This document shows positions 1 through 5,967 of a DNA stretch of 5,967 bases, in pieces; position 1 is the first letter of the stretch, and each line of letters starts with the position of its first letter. A program made the position numbers and the translations under genes. The DNA is from Acidobacteriota bacterium (lineage in GTDB: Bacteria > Acidobacteriota > Blastocatellia > Pyrinomonadales > Pyrinomonadaceae). The notes under the pieces were generated by a model, which saw only the letters and a program-made list of their open reading frames with translations, did not search any database and was not told the DNA's origin. The stretch covers positions 1 to 5,967 of the forward strand of contig JAFBAJ010000486.1 in the NCBI GenBank assembly GCA_019247865.1, read 5' to 3'.

Positions 1-4
1 TCTG

Positions 5-3000
5 ATGGATGTACTGATTCCCATTGCCATCTTTCTGCTCGTCTTCTTCGGCCTCGTGACCGTGATCGGGCACGGCATCTGGCTCGCGCTGGCGTGGCTC
101 TTCCGGCTCATCTTCAATCAGACTCCGCAAGCTCCCACACAATTCGAAAGCCTGAAGCTGGAACGCTGCGCAAACTGTAACGCGCTGCTTCATCCGCAGG
201 CCGCGGCCTGCTCTTCGTGCGGCTGGCGGAAAACCTCTCCGGCGGTCACAGAGCTGCTCCGCGAGCTCGGCGAGGCGCGGCGACAGTTGCAGAGAATATA
301 CAAGCAGGGAAGCCTCAGCGAGAGCTCGTACCGCGAAATGATGCGCGCGCTGGAGCTGGAGAGAGAACGCCTCACCTCGCCGACGGGATATGTCAAACCG
401 ACGCCGACGCCCTGGACGCAAACCGCTCCGCCGCCGCGCCCAGGACCGGCAACTCCCACGCCCGCAGCCGAAGAAGCAGCGCCGCCCGTTGCTGTTCCTC
501 CGACTTCGTTCACTGAACCGACGCCGGTCGAAGCGATGTTGCAGACGGCGTCGCCGGAAGTTGCGTCGCGCGCCACTGCACCGCCGCGCTGGACGGAAGA
601 GGAGGAGCCGCGACAGCGTCGCCCACCCGAGCCGCCGCCGGTCATTAGAAAGCCGCGCAAGCCGCTGACGGAAGTGCTCGCGGCGTTCATGGAGCAGAGC
701 AACATCCGCTGGGGCGAGATCATGGGCGGCCTGCTCATCATCGGTTGCTCGACCGCACTCGTCATCAGCCTGTGGGCGGAAATCTCGCGCATCCCGGTCC
801 TCAAGTTTTTTCTCTTCACGACCGTCACGGCCATGCTCTTCGGCGTCGGATTCTACACAGAGCATCGCTGGAAGCTGCCGACGACGAGTCGCGGCATCCT
901 GACGGTGGCGACGCTGCTCGTGCCGCTTAACCTGCTGGCGATCGCGGCGGTCTCGAAGGGAGTGGTCGCGGTCGGCCCGCTCGTCGTAGCCAGCGAGCTG
1001 ATCGCGCCCGCGCTCTTTCTGTGTCTGGTCTATTTCGCGGGGCGCATTCTGACGCCCGCGTGGCCGCAGGTGCTGGCCTGCGGCGTGCTCGGCTCGTCCA
1101 TCGGCCAACTGCTCATACGGCACTTCGCCTACGAAGGGATGGAGCACTGGCGGCTTCTGTCGCTCGGGCTCTTTCCGCTGCTCTGTTATGTGGCGGCGAC
1201 GGGTTGGATGCTGCGGCGCGCGGCGCGCGAAGAGGAGTTCGATGAAGGACGTGCCAACACGATCTTCGTCACGCTCGGGGCGAGCACGTTTGCGACGCTG
1301 CTCTCGCTCGGACTCCTGAGCTACAAGTCCGGGCAGACGCGTTTGACGCTGACGCAGCTCGCGCCGCTCCTGACGCTCGGCAGCAGCCCGCTGCTGGTCT
1401 GCGGCCTCCTGCTCTGGCAGAGAGTCAAAAGCCGTGAACTCAACGCCTCGCGCACGGCCGGGACGAGCATCGCACTCGTCGGCGCGCTGCTGGCCTTAGC
1501 GAGCATCCAGCTTTCGTTTCCGTCTCCGGCGAGCGTCGTGCCCGCAGCGTTTCTGGCCTTCGCACTCTTCACCGGCGTCGCACAATTTTTCCGAGAGCCG
1601 CGCGCGCACCTGCTCGCGGCCTTCTGCTTCGCGCTGGCCTTCATCGTGACTGTGCTCGCGTGGGCCGGGCAGGTCGAGTGGCAGTCGCCGCTGCACACGG
1701 CGCTCGTGCCCGATCTTCTGTCCGCGCGCGGCGATCAGGCGATGGCGGTCGTCTTCGTGCTCTTCATCGCGGCCTCCGAATGGTTAAGGCGGCGCGGGCA
1801 GGAAGCGGTCGGTGGATATTATCTGCTCGCCGCATCTGTCATCGGCGGCGTGTGCCTCCTGGCGGCCGTGCCGGGACTACAGAGATTGGGCGATCCGTTT
1901 TTCGCCGCGCCGATCTTTCTGATCCTGTCTGCGGGCGCGTTCTTCATCGCCTGGCGCAGGCAGCTCGCAATCGTCTCCTGGATCGGCTCGGGTGTGCTGC
2001 TGCTCGCGTTGGGACAGACGTTCGAGACGCTCCTGCGCATACGCTTTCCGTGGCAGGCGGCGCTGCTCGCGCATGCCGGCCTGACGGCGGTCGCGGCCAT
2101 CTTTCTGTGGAGACGCGGCAAAGCTGTGCGCCGCGTGCTGGCGAAGCCGCTCAACGCGTCGGCTCTGATCGTTTCGTGCGGCGTCATCTTCGCGATGTTC
2201 GAGTCGTACAGGTGGGAGCCGACTGCTCTCTACGCGCAAAGGATGCTCTGGCTGGCGGCTGTGTGGCTGGTGCTGCTGTGGCTCAATCGGCTGCAACTGC
2301 TCTTTACGGCGATGCAGGGCGCGCTGGTGTTGACGGTGCTCCTCGCGGTCAAGCTCGCGATGCAGAATTCCGAGTGGTACGCGTACCTGCCGAACGCCTG
2401 GCTGCATCCGTGGAGCTTGCAGATACAGGGCAGCGTGCTCGTCATCTACGGGCTGGCGTGGATCGCTCTGCGGCTTTTCGTCCGGCGGGCTGCGGCGCAG
2501 AAGGTTGAGAGCGATGCTGTCGAGAGTCCTTCGCCGGATGCGACAGAGAATGAGCGGCTGGCGGACGTAGCCTGGAGCTATTTGAACTATGCCGGGCTCG
2601 CGCTGGATAGAGTGCTGGTGTGGGGAGTCTTGTGCGGCTTTGTCCTGTTAGGAATTTACGGCGCGCTGAACGGTTTGAGGCAGGAGCTGGCGACGCGCGG
2701 CAGCCGCGTCATGGTCTGGAATCTCGCGGGCTTTCCGCACGAGCATGCTTACGGCGCGGGCGCATGGATTTTGCTGGGACTGTTGCTGTTGGCGATGCTC
2801 GCGTGCTTCTGGGAGCGGCGCAGGTTCGTCTATTTACGCGGAGCGTTGCTCGCGTTCTCGGTCGCGGTCACGCTGCTCGCGGCGAGGTGGGAAACGAGCG
2901 TTGCGACCGCGTCCGCGTGGCGCTGGCTGGCCGCGCTCTTTCTGCTGCTCCTGTCGCTGCCGTTCTGGGTGCGCGGAAGGTTGGCCGCGCAGCTCAGGAT

Positions 3001-5967
3001 GTTCGGCCTGCCTGAGATGGAACAGACGGGCGGCGATGCGGTCGGCAGCACGCGCACGCTGCTGCTCTTGCTGACGATTCTTCCTGCGCTCGCGCTGACG
3101 ATCTATCCGGCCGTCAAAGCCATCACGTACAGACCCGTCTACGGGCCTGCGTCGGGACTCTTCCATCAGCTCGGCGATGTCGTTTCGTATTCGCTGCCGC
3201 TCGTCATCATCAGCCTCGCGCTCATCGGTCATGCCGTGCGCGAGCGTGAGGCCGGATACGCTTTCGCGGCTGGAATGTTGGTCAACCTCGCCGTGACGGC
3301 CGCGCAACTGCTGACCGTGGCGAGCGTGGGCGGCGAAATGAACAGGGTCGTGCTGGTCGAAGTCATGCAGTTGAACGCGATCGCGTCGGCCTGCTTCGCG
3401 CTGCTGTGGCTGGCGACGCGCGGCTGGTGGATGCGCGACCCGACGCGCGAGCAGTCGGCTCTGGCCGCAGGCTACCTGAAGATTCAGCTCGGCTTCGCGT
3501 TGCTGCTCAACGGATTGATCTACGTTCCGCTGGTCTGGCACATCTGGCTGAGGCCGACGCGGGCCGGACTTGCGACGTTTGAAGCGGGGAGCGTGCGCGG
3601 CTGGCTCGCGCTGGTTCTGACTTTCGTCGCGGTCTTCTGGTTCGCCAGAGCTTTCGAGAGAAAGTTGCGGGCGTGGCTCGTCTTTGCGGCGTCGGCTTCG
3701 GCGAGCGCGCTCATCGCGTTTGACGCTGTGCGGTGGCGACCGGGCTTGTGGGTGGGCTTTCACACTTTGCTCGTGGCTTCGGCCGCAACGGCGTGGCTGA
3801 TGCTGCTCGCGGCGAAGCTTCCGGCGAGCTTGCGCGAGCGAGAGGAGGCGCGCATCGCAGGCGGCGCGGAGCAGGGAAGCACAGGACTGCTGGCGCGGGG
3901 CTGGCGACGCGATGCCATCATCTACGCTTCGCTGGCCGGAGCGTGGACGGTGTGGCTCGCTTTGCGCGCGTCTCTGGATGACCCGATGAGCCCGTGGTGG
4001 TCTGTCGGCGCGCTCGTCGTGATGAGCGCGCTCGCGGCCGGATTGAACTGGGAGACCTTGTCGCGTGCCTATCTCTATGCGGCGGGTGCGCTCGTTAATC
4101 TGGCGGCGACGATCTGGTTCTTCACGACCTGGTCTGTCTATGAAAGCGGTCTTGGGTATCTCACCGGATTTCTGGATGTCAACGCCATCGCGCTGGCCTT
4201 GCCCGGCATCATCTGGCTCTGTTTAGAGCTGCGTGCGCGGCGCAGCGATGCGTTGAGAAAAGATAGCATCCCTTCGTTTCATCATCTGGCGGCGCTGTTG
4301 AGCCTGGGCATCATGCTGTATCTGTTCGCCGTCAGCGTGGTCTTAGGGGTGCTTGGTCCGATCACGTCTCCGCGTCTGTGGTCGCAGTGGCTGGCGGTAT
4401 TTTCGGTCGTCGCGCTGATGTGTGCGTGTTTGTGGGACAGGCATGCGAGGTATGCTGTCGCAGGGCTCTACCTGCTCGGTCTGGTGGCGTTGGGACGCGC
4501 GCTCGGACGTTTCGATTTGAACCCGGACAGAATGGCCTGGACGCTGATGCTCGTCTTCGCGGCCTACGCGCTGCTGACGAGCCTGATCTGGAAGTCGCGC
4601 GCGGGCCTGATCGCTTACGCGGAGCGGCTCGGCATTCCGCCGCGCACGGAGCAGCCTGATCCTGCGCTCGGCTGGCTCGGAACTTTCAATGCGACGCTGG
4701 CCTTCGCGGTCGTGCTGATCGGATTCAGGAGCGTGTTGCATCTGGCAACGTGGCCGGAGAGGCTCGCGTGTGCGTTGGCAGTCGTCGCGCAGTTCGCAAC
4801 GTTCGTGATACTGGCCGAAGGCGAAAGGCGCGGCTTGTGGCAACGCGTGGCGCTGCTGCTGCTGGCCGTCGGTGCGGTCTATTTCGGGTGGGCGTGGCTC
4901 GTGCCGGGCTTGAGCGGGACGTGGCTCAATCGCGCGGTCGTGTTGATGATCGTGATGTTCGGGATGATCGCGCTGTACGGCCTGGGCACGGAGCAGGAGC
5001 GTCTGCGCGAGACCGGTTGGACGCAGGCCGCGCGCCGGTTTATTCCGTGGTTCGCGGGAACGGGCGCGGTCGCGCTCGGCTTCGTGCTCGCAACAGAGGT
5101 GTTGCAGCAGACTCGATTCGGCGGCGTGCGAATCGGCGTGCCCGCGCTCGGCATCGTCGGGCTGACGCTCGTCGCGGCCAGCGCGCTCTGCATCTACTTC
5201 GCAGTCAAACCGGAGCATGACCCGCTGGAACTGTCCGAGAGCGGGCGCATGAAATACGTCTACGTCGCGGAAGTCCTGCTTGCGCTGCTCTTCATGCACA
5301 TACGCCTGACGATGCCGTGGCTCTTCACCGGATTTTTCGAGCAGTACTGGCCGCTCGTCATCGTCTTCTTAGCCTTTCTCGGCGTCGGCCTCAGCGAAGC
5401 CCTGCGGCGGCAGGGCGTGCTGGTCGTGGCGCGACCCTTAGAGCGCACGGGAGCCTTTCTGCCGCTCCTGCCGGTCATCGGCTTCTGGATCATACAGTCG
5501 CACGTCGACTACTCGCTGCTGCTCTTCATGATCGGTCTGTTATACGCGACGCTCTCGATCCTGCGAAGCTCGTTCATGTTCGGCGTCCTCGCCGCGCTCG
5601 CGGGCAACGGCGGCCTCCTGTACATGCTGCACCAGACGGAGAGCTACGGGTTCCTGCAACATCCGCAGATGTGGCTGATCCCGGTCGCGCTCTCGATTCT
5701 GGTGGCGGCCTATCTCAATCGAGAGCGGCTGACGGAAGATCAACTGTCCGGCGTGCGCTATGTGACGCTGATGATGATCTACGTCTCTTCGACCGCGGAC
5801 ATTTTTATCAACGGCGTGGCGAAATCTCCGTGGCTGCCGCTCGCGCTGGCCGGATTGTCTCTGGCGGGCGTGTTCGCCGGCATCATGTTACGCGTGCGAG
5901 CTTTTCTCTATCTCGGCGCGACGTTCCTGCTCATCGCCGTCATCACTATGATTCGGTACGCCTCGAT
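5..5967 (+). CDS. Giant polytopic membrane protein with N-terminal zinc ribbon (function unknown, 3' partial)
   Basis: I do not recognise a characterised homologue. The frame from ATG at base 5 has no stop up to the window end, giving 1,987 residues and continuing beyond. In order: hydrophobic residues 4-37; zinc ribbon C55/C58/C69/C72; charged SHOCT-like helices about 80-125; proline-rich linker 126-220; then from residue 239 roughly 50-55 hydrophobic segments with short, often Arg-rich loops. This predicts an inner-membrane protein with a soluble, probably cytoplasmic, N-terminal region. No catalytic motif, nucleotide-binding loop or transporter signature is apparent. The start at base 5 is chosen because the residues after it look like a natural N-terminus leading into a membrane helix. 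The frame is open for one more codon (CTG) upstream and no ribosome binding site is visible, so an earlier start cannot be excluded. The body resembles the uncharacterised DUF2339/DUF2157 membrane families in layout (inference). Strand and frame are near certain; the function is unknown. Confidence 0.93.
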   Translation, partial: MDVLIPIAIFLLVFFGLVTVIGHGIWLALAWLFRLIFNQTPQAPTQFESLKLERCANCNALLHPQAAACSSCGWRKTSPAVTELLRELGEARRQLQRIYKQGSLSESSYREMMRALELERERLTSPTGYVKPTPTPWTQTAPPPRPGPATPTPAAEEAAPPVAVPPTSFTEPTPVEAMLQTASPEVASRATAPPRWTEEEEPRQRRPPEPPPVIRKPRKPLTEVLAAFMEQSNIRWGEIMGGLLIIGCSTALVISLWAEISRIPVLKFFLFTTVTAMLFGVGFYTEHRWKLPTTSRGILTVATLLVPLNLLAIAAVSKGVVAVGPLVVASELIAPALFLCLVYFAGRILTPAWPQVLACGVLGSSIGQLLIRHFAYEGMEHWRLLSLGLFPLLCYVAATGWMLRRAAREEEFDEGRANTIFVTLGASTFATLLSLGLLSYKSGQTRLTLTQLAPLLTLGSSPLLVCGLLLWQRVKSRELNASRTAGTSIALVGALLALASIQLSFPSPASVVPAAFLAFALFTGVAQFFREPRAHLLAAFCFALAFIVTVLAWAGQVEWQSPLHTALVPDLLSARGDQAMAVVFVLFIAASEWLRRRGQEAVGGYYLLAASVIGGVCLLAAVPGLQRLGDPFFAAPIFLILSAGAFFIAWRRQLAIVSWIGSGVLLLALGQTFETLLRIRFPWQAALLAHAGLTAVAAIFLWRRGKAVRRVLAKPLNASALIVSCGVIFAMFESYRWEPTALYAQRMLWLAAVWLVLLWLNRLQLLFTAMQGALVLTVLLAVKLAMQNSEWYAYLPNAWLHPWSLQIQGSVLVIYGLAWIALRLFVRRAAAQKVESDAVESPSPDATENERLADVAWSYLNYAGLALDRVLVWGVLCGFVLLGIYGALNGLRQELATRGSRVMVWNLAGFPHEHAYGAGAWILLGLLLLAMLACFWERRRFVYLRGALLAFSVAVTLLAARWETSVATASAWRWLAALFLLLLSLPFWVRGRLAAQLRMFGLPEMEQTGGDAVGSTRTLLLLLTILPALALTIYPAVKAITYRPVYGPASGLFHQLGDVVSYSLPLVIISLALIGHAVREREAGYAFAAGMLVNLAVTAAQLLTVASVGGEMNRVVLVEVMQLNAIASACFALLWLATRGWWMRDPTREQSALAAGYLKIQLGFALLLNGLIYVPLVWHIWLRPTRAGLATFEAGSVRGWLALVLTFVAVFWFARAFERKLRAWLVFAASASASALIAFDAVRWRPGLWVGFHTLLVASAATAWLMLLAAKLPASLREREEARIAGGAEQGSTGLLARGWRRDAIIYASLAGAWTVWLALRASLDDPMSPWWSVGALVVMSALAAGLNWETLSRAYLYAAGALVNLAATIWFFTTWSVYESGLGYLTGFLDVNAIALALPGIIWLCLELRARRSDALRKDSIPSFHHLAALLSLGIMLYLFAVSVVLGVLGPITSPRLWSQWLAVFSVVALMCACLWDRHARYAVAGLYLLGLVALGRALGRFDLNPDRMAWTLMLVFAAYALLTSLIWKSRAGLIAYAERLGIPPRTEQPDPALGWLGTFNATLAFAVVLIGFRSVLHLATWPERLACALAVVAQFATFVILAEGERRGLWQRVALLLLAVGAVYFGWAWLVPGLSGTWLNRAVVLMIVMFGMIALYGLGTEQERLRETGWTQAARRFIPWFAGTGAVALGFVLATEVLQQTRFGGVRIGVPALGIVGLTLVAASALCIYFAVKPEHDPLELSESGRMKYVYVAEVLLALLFMHIRLTMPWLFTGFFEQYWPLVIVFLAFLGVGLSEALRRQGVLVVARPLERTGAFLPLLPVIGFWIIQSHVDYSLLLFMIGLLYATLSILRSSFMFGVLAALAGNGGLLYMLHQTESYGFLQHPQMWLIPVALSILVAAYLNRERLTEDQLSGVRYVTLMMIYVSSTADIFINGVAKSPWLPLALAGLSLAGVFAGIMLRVRAFLYLGATFLLIAVITMIRYAS
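14..115 (+). other. N-terminal hydrophobic segment (one or two membrane helices)
   Basis: Residues 4-37 are almost wholly hydrophobic, broken only by G22-H23-G24 and R34. The length fits either one long membrane helix or a helix plus a membrane-surface helix (WLALAWLF). There is no signal-peptidase-like small-residue motif after it, so it reads as an anchor and not a cleaved signal peptide. Whether the zinc ribbon that follows is cytoplasmic depends on the number of crossings here. A cytoplasmic placement is the usual one for such ribbons and is my inference. Confidence 0.7.
167..220 (+). other. Zinc-ribbon motif (CxxC-x10-CxxC)
   Basis: Two CxxC knuckles, C55-A-N-C58 and C69-S-S-C72, lie ten residues apart, followed by G73-W74. 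This is the standard spacing of small bacterial zinc ribbons (zinc_ribbon_2 / DZR type), which bind one Zn ion through four cysteines. Such ribbons serve structural, protein-binding or nucleic-acid-binding roles; nothing here tells which. The motif sits about 18 residues after the N-terminal membrane segment, so it would lie close to the membrane surface. Confidence 0.85.
245..379 (+). other. Charged helical segment resembling a SHOCT domain
   Basis: Residues 80-125 are rich in Glu, Arg, Leu and Gln and should form two helices. The core, IYKQGSLSESSYREMMRALE (98-117), follows the SHOCT pattern: a helix, a Gly-containing turn, a short run of Ser/Glu, then an aromatic residue opening a second helix with regularly spaced hydrophobics. 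SHOCT domains are short helical hairpins usually found at protein ends and thought to mediate oligomerisation or binding. Here it lies inside the chain, between the ribbon and the linker. A plain short coiled coil is the main alternative. Confidence 0.5.
380..664 (+). other. Proline-rich disordered linker
   Basis: Residues 126-220 contain 28 prolines, many as PTP, PPP and TPTP, with Ala, Thr and Glu filling the rest, then an acidic run (EEEE, 198-201) followed by a basic, Pro-rich stretch (residues 202-220). No hydrophobic helix is predicted. It most likely acts as a flexible tether between the zinc-ribbon/SHOCT head and the membrane body. Repeated Thr-Pro and Arg-Pro steps could be recognised by partner proteins or Ser/Thr kinases, but no such site can be demonstrated. 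Confidence 0.8.
686..955 (+). other. Junction motif and first membrane module (DUF2157/DUF2339-like pattern)
   Basis: Residues 228-238 read FMEQSNIRWGE and lead directly into three closely packed hydrophobic helices: 239-257, 265-285 and about 297-317. The pattern of a Trp-containing amphipathic lead-in, a Gly-rich first helix, a short loop with Pro before helix two, and a basic loop (HRWKLPTTSR, 287-296) before helix three is what I recall for the start of the membrane part in DUF2157 and DUF2339 proteins. This is pattern similarity only; no profile search was possible. I also recall a very similar N-I-R-W-G-E motif in giant membrane proteins of Acidobacteriota and Planctomycetes. Confidence 0.45.
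2482..2581 (+). other. Acidic inter-helix loop
   Basis: Residues about 827-858 form one of the longest non-hydrophobic stretches within the membrane body: a basic start (RR, then K833), followed by an acidic and Ser/Pro-rich section (ESDAVESPSPDATENE, 835-850). The Arg-rich start suggests a cytoplasmic location by the positive-inside rule. It separates an N-terminal block of about 20 helices from the later repeats and may mark a domain boundary. It has no recognisable motif. Confidence 0.5.
3182..3820 (+). repeat. Internal protein repeat, long copy A (residues 1060-1272)
   Basis: This stretch of about seven membrane helices matches copy B further downstream. The clearest anchors are YAFAAGMLVNLAVT (1085-1098) and NAIASACFALLWL (1124-1136), with the later WLALVLTF helix (from W1200) and a W1249-led helix in matching order and spacing. 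Asn1094 and Asn1124 lie inside otherwise hydrophobic helices and are both kept in copy B. The similarity is at the amino-acid level; the DNA copies are well diverged, which points to an old duplication. Confidence 0.65.
3992..4594 (+). repeat. Internal protein repeat, long copy B (residues 1330-1530)
   Basis: This is the partner of copy A. YLYAAGALVNLAAT (1356-1369) shares 10 of 14 residues with copy A, and NAIALALPGIIWL (1393-1405) shares NAIA, a following Ala and the closing WL. The offset is 269-271 residues at these anchors and 262-263 at the later tryptophans (W1462, W1512), so small loop deletions separate the copies. Asn1365 and Asn1393 correspond to Asn1094 and Asn1124. Copy B carries two TTA leucine codons (around 4224 and 4342), which are uncommon in this gene. 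Confidence 0.65.
5642..5965 (+). other. C-terminal conserved-looking block
   Basis: Residues 1880-1987 carry a run of motifs that differ from the plain Leu/Ala/Val helices before them: HPQMW (1886-1890), LNRERL (1904-1909) and YVSSTADIF (1926-1934). They are followed by two more helices, with a basic RVR between them. I recall such motifs near the C-terminus of giant membrane proteins in Acidobacteriota and Planctomycetes, where fewer than about 100 residues remain after this point. If so, the stop lies shortly beyond the window (inference). Polar residues S1928, S1929, T1930 and D1932 within a helix are candidates for a functional site. Confidence 0.4.

Noticed and set aside
190..834. Minus-strand open frame of 214 codons opposite the N-terminal region
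   Set aside because: It is Ser/Gly/Val low complexity, as expected from reading a Pro/Ala/Thr-rich linker in reverse. The zinc ribbon and linker on the + strand explain the bases better.
1660..2508. Plus-strand open frame of 282 codons in another frame
   Set aside because: The translation is Arg/Ala/Gly-rich without domain structure, and it overlaps a well-formed membrane-helix region in the main frame.
2834..3763. Long open frame on the minus strand (309 codons), rich in Arg, Gln and Glu
   Set aside because: It is the antisense of Leu/Ala-rich helices: CTG, CTC and GCG read backwards give CAG, GAG and CGC, producing an Arg/Gln/Glu low-complexity protein with no domain. The + strand frame is coherent across the same bases.
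4343..5299. Long open frame on the minus strand (318 codons)
   Set aside because: It has the same antisense composition artefact: Arg, Gln, Glu, His and Asp dominate, with no hydrophobic core or recognisable motif, directly opposite membrane helices of the giant protein.
5..5967. Pseudogene or frameshifted gene
   Set aside because: I followed every codon from base 5 to the end and found no in-frame stop and no point where hydrophobic helices jump to another frame.
1..5967. CRISPR array, tRNA or rRNA, insertion sequence, terminator hairpin or phage element
   Set aside because: I saw no spaced DNA repeats, cloverleaf, inverted terminal repeats, transposase motifs or hairpin followed by a T-run; coding sequence fills the window.
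5..5967. Defence or secretion system component
   Set aside because: There is no ATPase, nuclease, protease or toxin motif and no neighbouring gene to support such a role.

Overview
The window is almost entirely one protein-coding gene. On the + strand, the frame starting with the ATG at base 5 reads through to the last base without a stop: 1,987 complete codons plus two bases. The gene runs off the right edge, so its C-terminus is not visible. No RNA gene, mobile element, CRISPR array, terminator or second gene can be supported. I saw no sign of a frameshift: hydrophobic segments, loops and strong third-position G/C preference stay in the same frame throughout.

The product is a very large multi-pass inner-membrane protein of unknown function. 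In order it has: (1) a hydrophobic N-terminus (residues 4-37); (2) a four-cysteine zinc ribbon (C55, C58, C69, C72); (3) a charged helical segment resembling a SHOCT domain (about 80-125); (4) a proline-rich linker (126-220, 28 prolines in 95 residues); (5) a junction motif FMEQSNIRWGE (228-238); and (6) some 1,750 residues made of roughly 50-55 hydrophobic helices joined by short loops. The membrane part contains diverged internal repeats: a long duplication of about 200-270 residues (1060-1272 versus 1330-1530), and a shorter helical unit ending in a tryptophan-led helix that recurs about six times. The last 110 residues form a distinct block with motifs HPQMW, LNRERL and YVSSTADIF.

The general layout (soluble N-terminus, proline-rich tether, many-helix membrane body) recalls the uncharacterised bacterial DUF2339 and DUF2157 membrane-protein families. 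That is a resemblance from memory, not a search result. The base composition is GC-rich (codon third positions mostly G or C), but TTA leucine and AGA/AGG arginine codons still occur. From remembered similarity to giant zinc-ribbon membrane proteins in Acidobacteriota (Blastocatellia) and Planctomycetes, I would guess a soil or environmental bacterium of that kind, with low confidence.

There are no neighbouring genes from which to infer a pathway. The only hint of context is TGATG at bases 3-7, which could be the overlapping stop of an upstream gene, but four upstream bases cannot establish this.
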